Part shown: in pieces, positions 6,567-14,500 of the stretch
Layout of the letters: every line of letters starts with the position of its first letter
Position numbering within the stretch: the stretch's first letter is position 1
Assembly: GCA_002404515.1 (NCBI GenBank)
Contig: DHJV01000100.1
Location: forward strand, 6,137 to 21,925
DNA: 15,789 bases
DNA from: Lachnospiraceae bacterium UBA4711
GTDB lineage: Bacteria; Bacillota; Clostridia; Lachnospirales; Lachnospiraceae
Reading direction: 5' to 3'
Translations under genes and position numbers: made by a program
Notes under the pieces: model-generated
What the model was told of the DNA's origin: nothing
The model's database searches: none
Seen by the model: the letters and a program-made list of their open reading frames with translations, nothing else

Positions 6567-8405
6567 TTAATTGCTCTGCATAGCACGCTTCGCACGCATA
6601 CGAAGTGTCGGATCCAGAATCTTCTTACGGATACGGATAGACTTCGGTGTGATCTCCAAAAGCTCATCCGTATCAATGAAATCCAGTGCCTGCTCCAAAG
6701 AAAGGATCTTGGGAGGTGTCAGTTTCAATGCATCATCGGAACCAGACGCACGTGTATTGGTAAGCTGCTTCTTCTTGCAGACATTTACTTCGATATCCTC
6801 TGCCTTGCCGCATTGTCCAACGACCATGCCGCCATAAACCTGCTCGCCCGGTCCGATAAAGAGTGTTCCACGCTCCTGTGCATTGAACAGACCATATGTG
6901 ATACTCTCACCTGACTCAAACGCGATCAGAGAACCCTGGCTTCTGTAATTCATATCACCCTTGTATGGCTGATAACCGTCAAACATGGTATTGATGATAC
7001 CATTTCCCTTGGTAGCGGTCATGAAATCACCACGGAAACCGATCAGTCCACGAGACGGAATCGAGAACTCCAGTCTCGTTGTTCCATTTCCGGTTGGTGC
7101 CATGCCCTGCAGTTCACCCTTACGCTGATTCAGCATATTGATGACTGTACCGGAAAATTCGTCTGGCACATCAATAACTGCAATCTCAAAAGGCTCTAAC
7201 TTCTTGCCCTTCTCATCTTCTTTGTAGATAACCTCTGCCTTACTTACTGCGAACTCGTAACCCTCACGGCGCATATTCTCGATCAGTACGGACAGATGCA
7301 GCTCGCCACGTCCGGATACCTTGAAACTCTCAGTCGTATCTGTCTCCTCAACACGCAGAGATACATCCGTATTTAACTCACGAAACAGACGGTCACGCAG
7401 ATGACGGGAAGTAACAAACTTTCCTTCCTTACCTGCAAGCGGCGAATCATTTACCATGAAATGCATCGCAATCGTAGGCTCAGAGATCTTCTGGAACGGA
7501 ATTGGTTCCGGGTTATCCGGTGAACAAATCGTATCTCCGATATGGATATCAGAAATACCGGAAATCGCCACGATCGAACCGATACCAGCCTCATTCACCT
7601 CTACTTTATTCAGGCCTTCAAACTCATATAATTTACCAATCTTAACTTTGCGGTACTTATCCGGCTCATGATGGTTTACGATGATTGCATCCTGATTCAG
7701 CTTGATCGTACCATTATCTACCTTACCGACACCGATACGTCCAACATACTCATTATAATCAATCGTACTGATCAGAATCTGCAAACCAGCATCCGGATCT
7801 CCTGTTGGAGCAGGGATATATTTTAAGATAGTCTCAAACAAAGGCTTCATATCCGTACCCGGTTCATCCGGTGAAAGGGATGCGATACCTGCCTTTGCAG
7901 AGGCATAAACAAATGGGCAGTCAAGCTGCTTCTCATTTGCATCAAGCTCTAACAGAAGCTCTAATACTTCCTCTTCTACCTCAGCCGGTCTTGCCTCCGG
8001 ACGGTCAATCTTATTGATACACACGATTACGTTCAGATCCAGCTCCAGCGCTTTCTTCAGCACAAACTTTGTCTGTGGCATCGCACCTTCAAATGCATCT
8101 ACCACGAGGATAACGCCATTTACCATCTTTAAGACACGTTCTACCTCGCCACCGAAATCAGCGTGGCCCGGTGTGTCGATAATGTTGATCTTCGTATTCT
8201 TATAAGTAACTGCGGTGTTTTTAGAAAGGATTGTGATACCTCTCTCACGTTCGATATCATTCGAATCCATGACACGCTCTGCGACTTCCTGATTGTCACG
8301 GAATACACCACTCTGCTTCAACAGTTCGTCCACGAGGGTTGTCTTACCATGATCGACATGGGCGATAATTGCTACGTTTCTTACATCTTCTCTTGTAATC
8401 TGCAT
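6567..8405 (-). CDS. typA: Translational GTPase TypA/BipA
   Basis: TypA is a ribosome-associated GTPase of the EF-G class that helps ribosome assembly and growth under stress or at low temperature. The 612-residue length fits the family (about 605-615). GTPase motifs are all present: G1 AHVDHGKTT (15-23), G2 RGIT (55-58), G3 DTPGHADFGGEVERV (77-91), G4 NKID and G5 ASA. Downstream come the beta-barrel domain, two EF-G III/V-like domains (for example VSGRGELHLSVLIENMRREGYEF) and the TypA-specific C-terminal domain with RSQGSLIAFESGESITYGLFNAQERG. I chose the ATG at 8403-8405, preceded by GAGGAAAG, because MQITREDVRNVAIIAHVDHGK is the usual N-terminus. The 37-codon upstream extension covers the promoter. 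It is a single-gene transcription unit with its own promoter and terminator. Confidence 0.98.
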   Translation of the reverse strand: MQITREDVRNVAIIAHVDHGKTTLVDELLKQSGVFRDNQEVAERVMDSNDIERERGITILSKNTAVTYKNTKINIIDTPGHADFGGEVERVLKMVNGVILVVDAFEGAMPQTKFVLKKALELDLNVIVCINKIDRPEARPAEVEEEVLELLLELDANEKQLDCPFVYASAKAGIASLSPDEPGTDMKPLFETILKYIPAPTGDPDAGLQILISTIDYNEYVGRIGVGKVDNGTIKLNQDAIIVNHHEPDKYRKVKIGKLYEFEGLNKVEVNEAGIGSIVAISGISDIHIGDTICSPDNPEPIPFQKISEPTIAMHFMVNDSPLAGKEGKFVTSRHLRDRLFRELNTDVSLRVEETDTTESFKVSGRGELHLSVLIENMRREGYEFAVSKAEVIYKEDEKGKKLEPFEIAVIDVPDEFSGTVINMLNQRKGELQGMAPTGNGTTRLEFSIPSRGLIGFRGDFMTATKGNGIINTMFDGYQPYKGDMNYRSQGSLIAFESGESITYGLFNAQERGTLFIGPGEQVYGGMVVGQCGKAEDIEVNVCKKKQLTNTRASGSDDALKLTPPKILSLEQALDFIDTDELLEITPKSIRIRKKILDPTLRMRAKRAMQSN

Positions 8406-8454
8406 ATCTCTTTCCTCATCTCTATATACATACTCAACTACAACAAACTTAGGT

Positions 8455-8483
8455 ATTTTAGCACATTCTTCCCTTACTTTCAA
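8455..8483 (-). promoter_or_regulatory. Sigma-A-type promoter of typA
   Basis: On the minus strand TTGAAA (8478-8483) is followed after exactly 17 nt by TAAAAT (8455-8460), with a TGC extension just before the -10. The predicted start near 8448 leaves a leader of about 43 nt with the GAGGAAAG ribosome binding site. Confidence 0.8.
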
Positions 8484-8493
8484 TATTTTAGAC

Positions 8494-8526
8494 AAAAAAA
8501 GCTCCGGGGATTTCACTCCCCGAAGC
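8494..8526 (-). terminator. Intrinsic terminator of the large ChW-repeat gene
   Basis: On the minus strand GCTTCGGGG (8518-8526) pairs with CCCCGGAGC (8501-8509) through one G-U wobble, with an 8-nt loop, and is followed by seven T (8494-8500). It ends 14 nt past the stop codon of the large surface-protein gene and just before the typA promoter. Confidence 0.9.
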
Positions 8527-8540
8527 CCTGTTTTTACTGC

Positions 8541-9599
8541 TTATTTTTTGATATATGCCTGTGTTTTCACACTGGTGATACCCTGATAGCTTCTCGCTGG
8601 TGCATTACCACCCTTTGGTACAAGCACGATCTGGATTCCTTCCAGTCTCTTCGCAAGTCCTGCGGTTCCTGCTGCTTCGCCATTCTTTGCCCAGCCAAGC
8701 CAGCCAAAGCTCTGTGCATGTACACGGTAGTATACGTCATAATGCTCTGCCATCTCACCGGTCAGTGCGATACGGATTGCTTCGAGACGTTTTGCCTCTC
8801 CGCTTGTACCTGACATATCTCCATCGCGCCTCCAAGTATTTGGATTGTTCTCATTTCCCTGCCAGCCGTAAGTCTGTACATGGGTTGTGTAAACAATGCT
8901 TCCACTGTATGGCTTGTTTGTGAGCTTGATGTTGATGCCTTCGAGTCTCTTTGCCTGTCCGGAAGTACCACTCATCTGTCCGTTGTACTTCCATCCCTGC
9001 CAGCCGTAAGTTTGTACGTGTGTCCGGTATGCAACATTTACATTTGTCTCACCTGCTACACTTGGGTTGGTATTGGATGTCGCCTGATTGCCAACCACTG
9101 GTGAAGAACCAGCCTTTGCAATATAACTTGCCGCATTTACACCTGCGAAGTTTGTGCCCGGTGCAGCTGCGCCCTTCTTCACTACAACAATCTGGATACC
9201 TTCCAGACGCTTTGCATAGCCTGCTGTTCCAGATGGTGCACCATTCTTTGCCCAGCCAAGCCAGCCATAAGACTGTGCATGGACTCTGTAATAAACATCG
9301 TACTTATCTTTATCTGCGCCTGTGAGCTGGATCTTGATTGCCTCGAGTCTCTTTGCCTCACCCTCGGTTCCGTTCATCTCGCCGTTTGCTGACCAAGGTA
9401 ACCAGCCGTAGCTCTGACAATGGGTTGTGTACTGGATACCAAGGTTATCATTTCCATAGACACGGATCTTGATGCCTTCGAGTCTCTTTGCCTTACCGGA
9501 AGTACCAGCCATCTTACCATTTACAAACCACTTGCTTGCATTGTTCTCATCACCCTGCCAGCCAAAGGTCTGTACATGTGTCGTGTAACGGATCGTCAC
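8541..9599 (-). repeat. ChW cassette copy 1 (direct repeat of 14501-15580)
   Basis: This 1059-bp stretch encodes six ChW repeats and the C-terminus of the large surface protein. It aligns end to end with 14501-15580 in the same orientation, except for a 21-bp (7-codon) gap. By eye the proteins differ at about 25 of roughly 325 positions, while many more nucleotide differences are at third codon positions. Identical runs of about 30 nt occur, for example around 9247-9278. Confidence 0.93.
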
Positions 9600-12500
9600 A
9601 TCCGGTGTCACAACTGGTTCTGGTGTCGGTGTTGGTGATGGAAGCTTTGCGATTGCTTCCTTTGCAAGGACTGTCTTGCAGACAGTACATTCCTTATGTC
9701 TGCTTCCTTCCGCTTCAACCGTTGCTGCCTTATCTACGATCCAGTCGCTGGATGTATGCTCTTTCTTGGCAATCATTTCACCTGTTTTAAGCTTCTGATT
9801 GCAGTCTACACAATAAGTATCGCCGGTATAGCCTGCTTCTGTACAGCTTGCTTCCTTTGCATTTCTGATTTCTGTGTTCTCATGCTTGCAAACCTTCTTG
9901 TCGCATATTACATAATCCGAGCAATGGCTGAGTACTAATGTAACCATACCATCCTTTACTACAACACTGTCGATCGGTTCTAATACATTTGTCTCTTTGT
10001 TGATATGGTAGTAATAAACTGTAGTTCCATCTGCATACTGGTCGCCAACTGCAATCGTCACCTTCGTATTCTTTGGAAGCTCACCATCATGCGCAAATGC
10101 TACTACACACTTCGTTGCATTTGGATCAGTCAATTCTTCCACTACCTTCTGATCTCCATAGCCTTCTGCATCCTCGAACACTTCCAGCTTTGTGTTCACG
10201 CCACTTGTGACATCTGTTTCTTTCAGAGAATCTGCATCAAAGCTCCATGTATATTCTACCGTTCCGTCCGATGCTTTCTTGCTGACCTCCAAAGAAACTT
10301 CTGCATCCTTCAAGCTGTTCAATACATCTGAAGATATGGTTGCCTGACTGTCATCGGTGTAAGATGCCTGAATATTGCTGATCTGCTCCTCACCATCATT
10401 ATCCGAATTATATTGTGATACAACATCAATACTCTTCTTGATCGCATCCTCTGAGATGCCACCCTTTTGTTCTACTTTGACTGTTGCTTCCGCTACTTTT
10501 CCAGTCGCGTCCTTATCTTCTGCTATTATAATTAACGTGTCATCATCGGTTGTGTCTACGGTCGTCTCAACCTTCTCACCATTCTCCGCCGTCTCTTTCT
10601 TTGATTCTAACGATGTCTTTGTCGTCGTTACAACAACACCGTCATTGTCCCCTTCTACCCACAAATAATAGGTCTGTTCTTCATTTGCGAGATTATTAAA
10701 TGTCACGCTTGACGTTTCATCTTCGATTGGTGCATCATCCAGATCACTATAGACGACAAGCCCTGCATTCTTCGTTGCTGTAATCTCTACCTTATTCTTT
10801 GCAGGAACCTTGAAGCTGTACAATTTACCCTTTACTTCTTTGTACTCTACATAACCTTCTTCATCCACATATGGTCGCATAACCGACAATATGCCATCTG
10901 TAGATGTCTTATAAGATTCTGGTAGTTCAAGTGCCTGATCCGTATATTCATCCAACGATACAGTGGATCTTTCAGTTGCAACTGTCAGCGCTCCATTCAT
11001 ATCACTATATGCACAGACCAGCAAATATACATCCACAGCCCCCGCCAGATCATTTGTATACGTATACTCTGTTGTGTTAGATGAAATATCATAATTAGTA
11101 CGATAATTTCCATCCTGATCGAATATCCAAGCTATGCCATAGAATGTCTCAGAACCAAACTTAACTGTCGACCATGATTCCAATTCATATTTGTACAGCT
11201 TTCCAGTTGTATCAGCATAAGTATCCTCTATAATTCCTGTATACGGATTTTCTCTCTTATATTTAAATACATACTGCTTCTGATTTTTACTTGTGATTGC
11301 ATTTTTTCCCTCTTTGAGCGTTTCCGCTTCCTCTAAGCAAGAAGATACAGTTCGATCCTCTTTCACATCAGATAATGTAAGTTCAATCTCTGCATCTGGA
11401 TTTTCACTATCCTGTGTAATCAAGATATATGTTTTTTCTCCATCTGCCAAATAATAATCCTTATCAAACCGCTCATCTTCAAACGCATATGTATTTACCA
11501 AGTATTTATCCTTATTAAATACAGTCACAGCCACATTGGAAACATCCTGTTTAGATGTCAGGCTTAAACTGTACATACCAGGCGCATCCAGATAATACAA
11601 TTTCGCATGTTTATATTGGTAAACAGCAGATCCACCCATTCCGCTGTAATACGATGCGTTCTTCATATAGGATTGATCTGATTCACTGTACTGATACGTC
11701 ACTGTGTTACCTTTTTCCAGCTTTTCTGCTGTGGCAAACATCGCTGAGAGTGTTGTACCCTGTTTTACCGAAATCGTCTCTGTCTCATTATCGCTATACA
11801 TCTTCTTCCAAATATAATATGTTTTTTCGGTATCCGTTGTATTTTCGGCTGTTACGTCATAACCACCATCCACATACGTCGTCATATTCTCCTCATATAC
11901 ATACAAGTAATTATTCTGCGACGTAAAAGTATAGGTTGTATACGCCGGCACTGTAACCTTCATAAGATTTCCAGGACCAATATCCATACCATCACTTATC
12001 AGATAAACATATTCCTCAGCAAGTTTCGGCAGTGTAATCGAACCTGTCTGCAGCATAGCATCTGTTACCACAACTGCCTGATTCTTTAACTGTGTGATTA
12101 TAGGATACTTCTTCAATGACAGCTGTGCTGTAAGAAATACTTCCTCTGCACAATTGATTGCTACATAGTAAATTCCCTCTGTAAGCACACCTATTTCTGT
12201 CGTTGTATCACCATAGGCATAAACGCTTCCCCATGAATGGTCTACATAGGCCGCATCATCCGCACTGTACTTCAGCCCGCTAAAACCTCCGAGTGTTCCA
12301 TAATAGTCTCCAGTATAGCTTATCTGTATCCTATATGCTGTGTCTGCAGGCACTGTGATTTTGAGCCAGCGGCACTCTTTCTTTGTCTCCTCCTTGCTTC
12401 CGGACAAAGTATATGAAAGCTTTTGTTCAGCCAGATCTTGAAGTGTCACAGTATCTGCCAACGAAAGCTCTTTTACCTCCGCCTCCGCAATTGGAGTTGC

Positions 12501-13421
12501 CGCTGTCGGCACTTTAATCTCTCCAAATGTGATTTTGGAAAAACCAATCTGTGCCAATACATAATAGGTTTTCGCCGCACTACTGTTATTCTGAAGCGTG
12601 CCCTTAACCGGATTACCTTCATACCCATCATACGCGCGTATATAATCCTCTGTATCAATTAGCCTTGCATCATTCTCAGATATCTCATAGATATCAATTC
12701 TACCCATATCCGCCTCTATCACACTTTCATACCCCGACGGAATCGTTATCTGATACAATTTCCCATAAAACACATTTCCACATTCATCCTTCATAATCTG
12801 CTTATCAGCATCCAATACTGTTTCGCTTGTTGCTGTTGTTATTTCCTGTGCTGCCGTACAAAGATCTTTCATTTCCGGAATTTCACCTTTTATGAAAATG
12901 CATGCATCCTGCATATCGGTTGCTTCCGTACACTCTTGATTTGCTTTATCATAACTAAATTTAAAATAATAAGTCTTTCCGTTTTCCAAAATCGGACTAA
13001 GCACATCCGTCTTTGTTCTGTAATACGCAACAGCCGAATTACTTTGCTCTTGCATATGATTGTTTGCATCCAGTGTATAACTTTTCAGCGTAAGGTATGT
13101 ATTCTCGTCATCCCCCATATACGTTACACCAATCACATAACTTCCCTCATCCGGCACGGTGTACTGATATACATGTCCGTTCCAAACGGCTTCTTCCCCA
13201 CTCTGATCCGTATAATTTACAACCTGTGCATCCGTTGTAATGGTGTTTTCTCCTATCTGCAATGTCGGCACCTCTGTATAAGAGATACTCTTTGTGTCTG
13301 TTGTACCGGTTCCGGTCTCTTCCGCCCGTACAACCAGGTACTGGTTCGAAATCAATGGCAGCACCATACAGAGTGTCAGTATGACCGCCATCAACTTCTT
13401 GCAAACTTTCCATTTTTGCAT
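8541..13421 (-). CDS. Large secreted multi-domain protein with six C-terminal ChW repeats
   Basis: The 1626-residue protein starts with a clear signal peptide (MQKWKVCKK, hydrophobic 10-26, likely cleavage after VRA near residue 34). Residues about 40-935 form at least seven degenerate modules of roughly 100-130 residues, each opening with a pattern like GKLYKFxVPA and containing a TYYLxV strand, resembling PPC-type beta-sandwiches. A beta-rich region (about 980-1172) ends in HCSDYVI. Two cysteine-rich ribbon motifs follow (about 1175-1262: CKH, AGYTGDTYCVDC, KECTVC), then a Pro/Thr linker, then six ChW repeats (1275 to about 1603), each with GW...NG..AGT.G.AKRLE.I.I. No LPXTG, SLH or enzymatic motif is visible, so surface retention probably depends on the repeats. 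The ATG at 13419-13421 has AGGAG about 9 nt upstream. Adhesion or glycan/cell-wall binding is the likely role, by inference. Confidence 0.92.
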   Translation of the reverse strand: MQKWKVCKKLMAVILTLCMVLPLISNQYLVVRAEETGTGTTDTKSISYTEVPTLQIGENTITTDAQVVNYTDQSGEEAVWNGHVYQYTVPDEGSYVIGVTYMGDDENTYLTLKSYTLDANNHMQEQSNSAVAYYRTKTDVLSPILENGKTYYFKFSYDKANQECTEATDMQDACIFIKGEIPEMKDLCTAAQEITTATSETVLDADKQIMKDECGNVFYGKLYQITIPSGYESVIEADMGRIDIYEISENDARLIDTEDYIRAYDGYEGNPVKGTLQNNSSAAKTYYVLAQIGFSKITFGEIKVPTAATPIAEAEVKELSLADTVTLQDLAEQKLSYTLSGSKEETKKECRWLKITVPADTAYRIQISYTGDYYGTLGGFSGLKYSADDAAYVDHSWGSVYAYGDTTTEIGVLTEGIYYVAINCAEEVFLTAQLSLKKYPIITQLKNQAVVVTDAMLQTGSITLPKLAEEYVYLISDGMDIGPGNLMKVTVPAYTTYTFTSQNNYLYVYEENMTTYVDGGYDVTAENTTDTEKTYYIWKKMYSDNETETISVKQGTTLSAMFATAEKLEKGNTVTYQYSESDQSYMKNASYYSGMGGSAVYQYKHAKLYYLDAPGMYSLSLTSKQDVSNVAVTVFNKDKYLVNTYAFEDERFDKDYYLADGEKTYILITQDSENPDAEIELTLSDVKEDRTVSSCLEEAETLKEGKNAITSKNQKQYVFKYKRENPYTGIIEDTYADTTGKLYKYELESWSTVKFGSETFYGIAWIFDQDGNYRTNYDISSNTTEYTYTNDLAGAVDVYLLVCAYSDMNGALTVATERSTVSLDEYTDQALELPESYKTSTDGILSVMRPYVDEEGYVEYKEVKGKLYSFKVPAKNKVEITATKNAGLVVYSDLDDAPIEDETSSVTFNNLANEEQTYYLWVEGDNDGVVVTTTKTSLESKKETAENGEKVETTVDTTDDDTLIIIAEDKDATGKVAEATVKVEQKGGISEDAIKKSIDVVSQYNSDNDGEEQISNIQASYTDDSQATISSDVLNSLKDAEVSLEVSKKASDGTVEYTWSFDADSLKETDVTSGVNTKLEVFEDAEGYGDQKVVEELTDPNATKCVVAFAHDGELPKNTKVTIAVGDQYADGTTVYYYHINKETNVLEPIDSVVVKDGMVTLVLSHCSDYVICDKKVCKHENTEIRNAKEASCTEAGYTGDTYCVDCNQKLKTGEMIAKKEHTSSDWIVDKAATVEAEGSRHKECTVCKTVLAKEAIAKLPSPTPTPEPVVTPDVTIRYTTHVQTFGWQGDENNASKWFVNGKMAGTSGKAKRLEGIKIRVYGNDNLGIQYTTHCQSYGWLPWSANGEMNGTEGEAKRLEAIKIQLTGADKDKYDVYYRVHAQSYGWLGWAKNGAPSGTAGYAKRLEGIQIVVVKKGAAAPGTNFAGVNAASYIAKAGSSPVVGNQATSNTNPSVAGETNVNVAYRTHVQTYGWQGWKYNGQMSGTSGQAKRLEGINIKLTNKPYSGSIVYTTHVQTYGWQGNENNPNTWRRDGDMSGTSGEAKRLEAIRIALTGEMAEHYDVYYRVHAQSFGWLGWAKNGEAAGTAGLAKRLEGIQIVLVPKGGNAPARSYQGITSVKTQAYIKK

Positions 13422-13476
13422 ACGCTTCTCTCCTCTCAGCTTTTTATTTTTGTATCTGGGATTACCCATTGTTCGT

Positions 13477-13505
13477 ATCATAGCATATAAAAATGGCATT
13501 TTTTA
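13477..13505 (-). promoter_or_regulatory. Extended -10 promoter of the large ChW gene, weak -35
   Basis: The minus strand reads TGC then TATGAT (13477-13485), an extended -10. The hexamer at 17-nt spacing is TAAAAA (13500-13505), a poor -35, which suggests activator dependence. The predicted start near 13470 gives a leader of about 49 nt. Confidence 0.6.
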
Positions 13506-13510
13506 CACTT

Positions 13511-13543
13511 GTGCAAAATTGGCAGGTATTTGTGCAAAATCGG
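13511..13543 (-). promoter_or_regulatory. Tandem VirR-like (LytTR-type) boxes
   Basis: Two direct repeats on the minus strand, CCAATTTTGCAC (13511-13522) and CCGATTTTGCAC (13532-13543), have a period of 21 bp, two helical turns. Both resemble the Clostridium perfringens VirR box (CCCAGTTNTNCAC as I recall it), differing mainly at the AG core. The proximal box ends 5 nt upstream of the weak -35, the position expected for a LytTR-family activator. The repeat itself is seen directly; the regulator assignment is inference. The same site lies about 120-155 nt upstream of sigG. Confidence 0.5.
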
Positions 13544-13663
13544 TATTTCCCACGTTTTCTTTACCACATAGGCAGAAACTGGAAACCAAAAATTGTATAG
13601 CTTTCCACAGATTTGTAAATCCTTTCTAGTAGTGAACAAAAGGATTACAGGAGATACGAAATT

Positions 13664-14449
13664 ATGGCTGGAAATAAAGTAGTAATCTGTGGAGTCAACA
13701 CAAGCAAGCTCCCACTGCTTTCTGAGGATGAAAAGCGGGCACTCTTCGCCCGCATGAACGCAGGGGATAAAAGTGCCAGAGAAGAATTTATCCGTGGAAA
13801 CCTCCGACTTGTTCTGAGTGTTATACAACGGTTCTCCGGCAACAACATTGAAAGCTCCGATGACCTTTTTCAAGTCGGCTGCATCGGGCTGATCAAGGCA
13901 CTGGACAATTTCGATCAGACACTGGATGTCAAATTCAGTACCTACGCTGTACCTATGATCATCGGAGAATGCCGCCGATACATGCGCGACAACAACACGA
14001 TCCGCGTCTCGCGCTCACTCCGGGACATCGCCTACAAAGCGATCTACACGCGGGATATCCTGACAAAGAAAAACGACCGCGAACCAACGGTTGATGAGAT
14101 TGCCAAAGAATTAGAACTTCCAAAAGAAGATATTGTGACCGCCTTAGATGCGATCGCCACACCGATGTCTCTGTTTGAGCCGGTATATCAGGAGGGACAG
14201 GATGTCTTATATCTGATGGATCAGGTCAAAGACAAAAAGAACAAAGAAGAAAACTGGGTACAGTCGCTCGCATTGCAGGAAGCCATGCATCGGCTCGACG
14301 AGCGGGAATTAAATATCATCCGCCTGCGTTTCTTCGAAGGGAAAACACAGACGGAGGTTGCCGACGAGATTGCAATCTCACAGGCACAGGTCAGCCGTTT
14401 AGAAAAAAATGCGTTAAAATCCATGCGGCATTATCTGTCGAATGAATAA
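13664..14449 (+). CDS. sigG: RNA polymerase sporulation sigma factor SigG (sigma-G)
   Basis: Sigma-G directs late forespore-specific transcription after engulfment (SASP genes, germination genes). The 261-residue product begins with the SigG-typical NKVVICGVNTSKLPLL (4-19), has region 2 with DDLFQVGCIGLIKALDNFD (66-84) and KFSTYAVPMIIGECRRYMRDNN (90-111), then IRVSRSLRDIAYKA (113-126), region 3, and a region 4 helix-turn-helix with GKTQTEVADEIAISQAQVSRLEK (226-248). The conserved ICGVDTSKLP-like N-terminus separates it from SigF and SigB. The ATG is preceded by AGGAGA about 8 nt upstream. It is the only plus-strand gene here and stands alone; in Bacillus and many clostridia sigG follows spoIIGA-sigE, which are absent from this window. 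I could not find a convincing sigma-F or sigma-G promoter in the 240-nt upstream region. Confidence 0.97.
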   Translation: MAGNKVVICGVNTSKLPLLSEDEKRALFARMNAGDKSAREEFIRGNLRLVLSVIQRFSGNNIESSDDLFQVGCIGLIKALDNFDQTLDVKFSTYAVPMIIGECRRYMRDNNTIRVSRSLRDIAYKAIYTRDILTKKNDREPTVDEIAKELELPKEDIVTALDAIATPMSLFEPVYQEGQDVLYLMDQVKDKKNKEENWVQSLALQEAMHRLDERELNIIRLRFFEGKTQTEVADEIAISQAQVSRLEKNALKSMRHYLSNE

Positions 14450-14490
14450 AAAACAGGTTCCATGAAAGATCTTTCATGGAACCCATTTTC
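14450..14490. terminator. Bidirectional terminator between convergent sigG and second ChW gene
   Basis: A perfect 28-bp palindrome (14456-14483) has 14-nt arms beginning GGTTCCATG and meeting at AGATCT. On the minus strand it is followed by TGTTTTTTATT, a good T-tract whose complement overlaps the sigG stop; on the plus strand by CATTTTC, a weaker one. It lies between the convergent stops of sigG (14449) and the ChW gene (14501). Confidence 0.88.
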
Positions 14491-14500
14491 TGTGTCTCTA

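Noticed and set aside
8600..9325. Several plus-strand open frames opposite the ChW repeats, themselves repetitive
   Set aside because: They are mirror images of the ChW codons (and recur opposite the second copy), with no initiation signals.
13595..13624. Possible sigma-F-like promoter upstream of sigG (GTATA, then GTAAATCC after about 15 nt)
   Set aside because: The -10 matches the forespore consensus at too few positions, and no CATNHTA-type sigma-G element was found at a fitting distance.
13478..13873. 131-codon minus-strand open frame overlapping the sigG start and the intergenic region
   Set aside because: It covers the promoter and repeat region and the sigG coding strand, with no ribosome binding site and low-complexity unfamiliar protein.
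14456..14483. 28-bp perfect palindrome as a protein-binding operator or attachment site
   Set aside because: Its position between convergent stop codons and the flanking T-tracts explain it as a bidirectional terminator.
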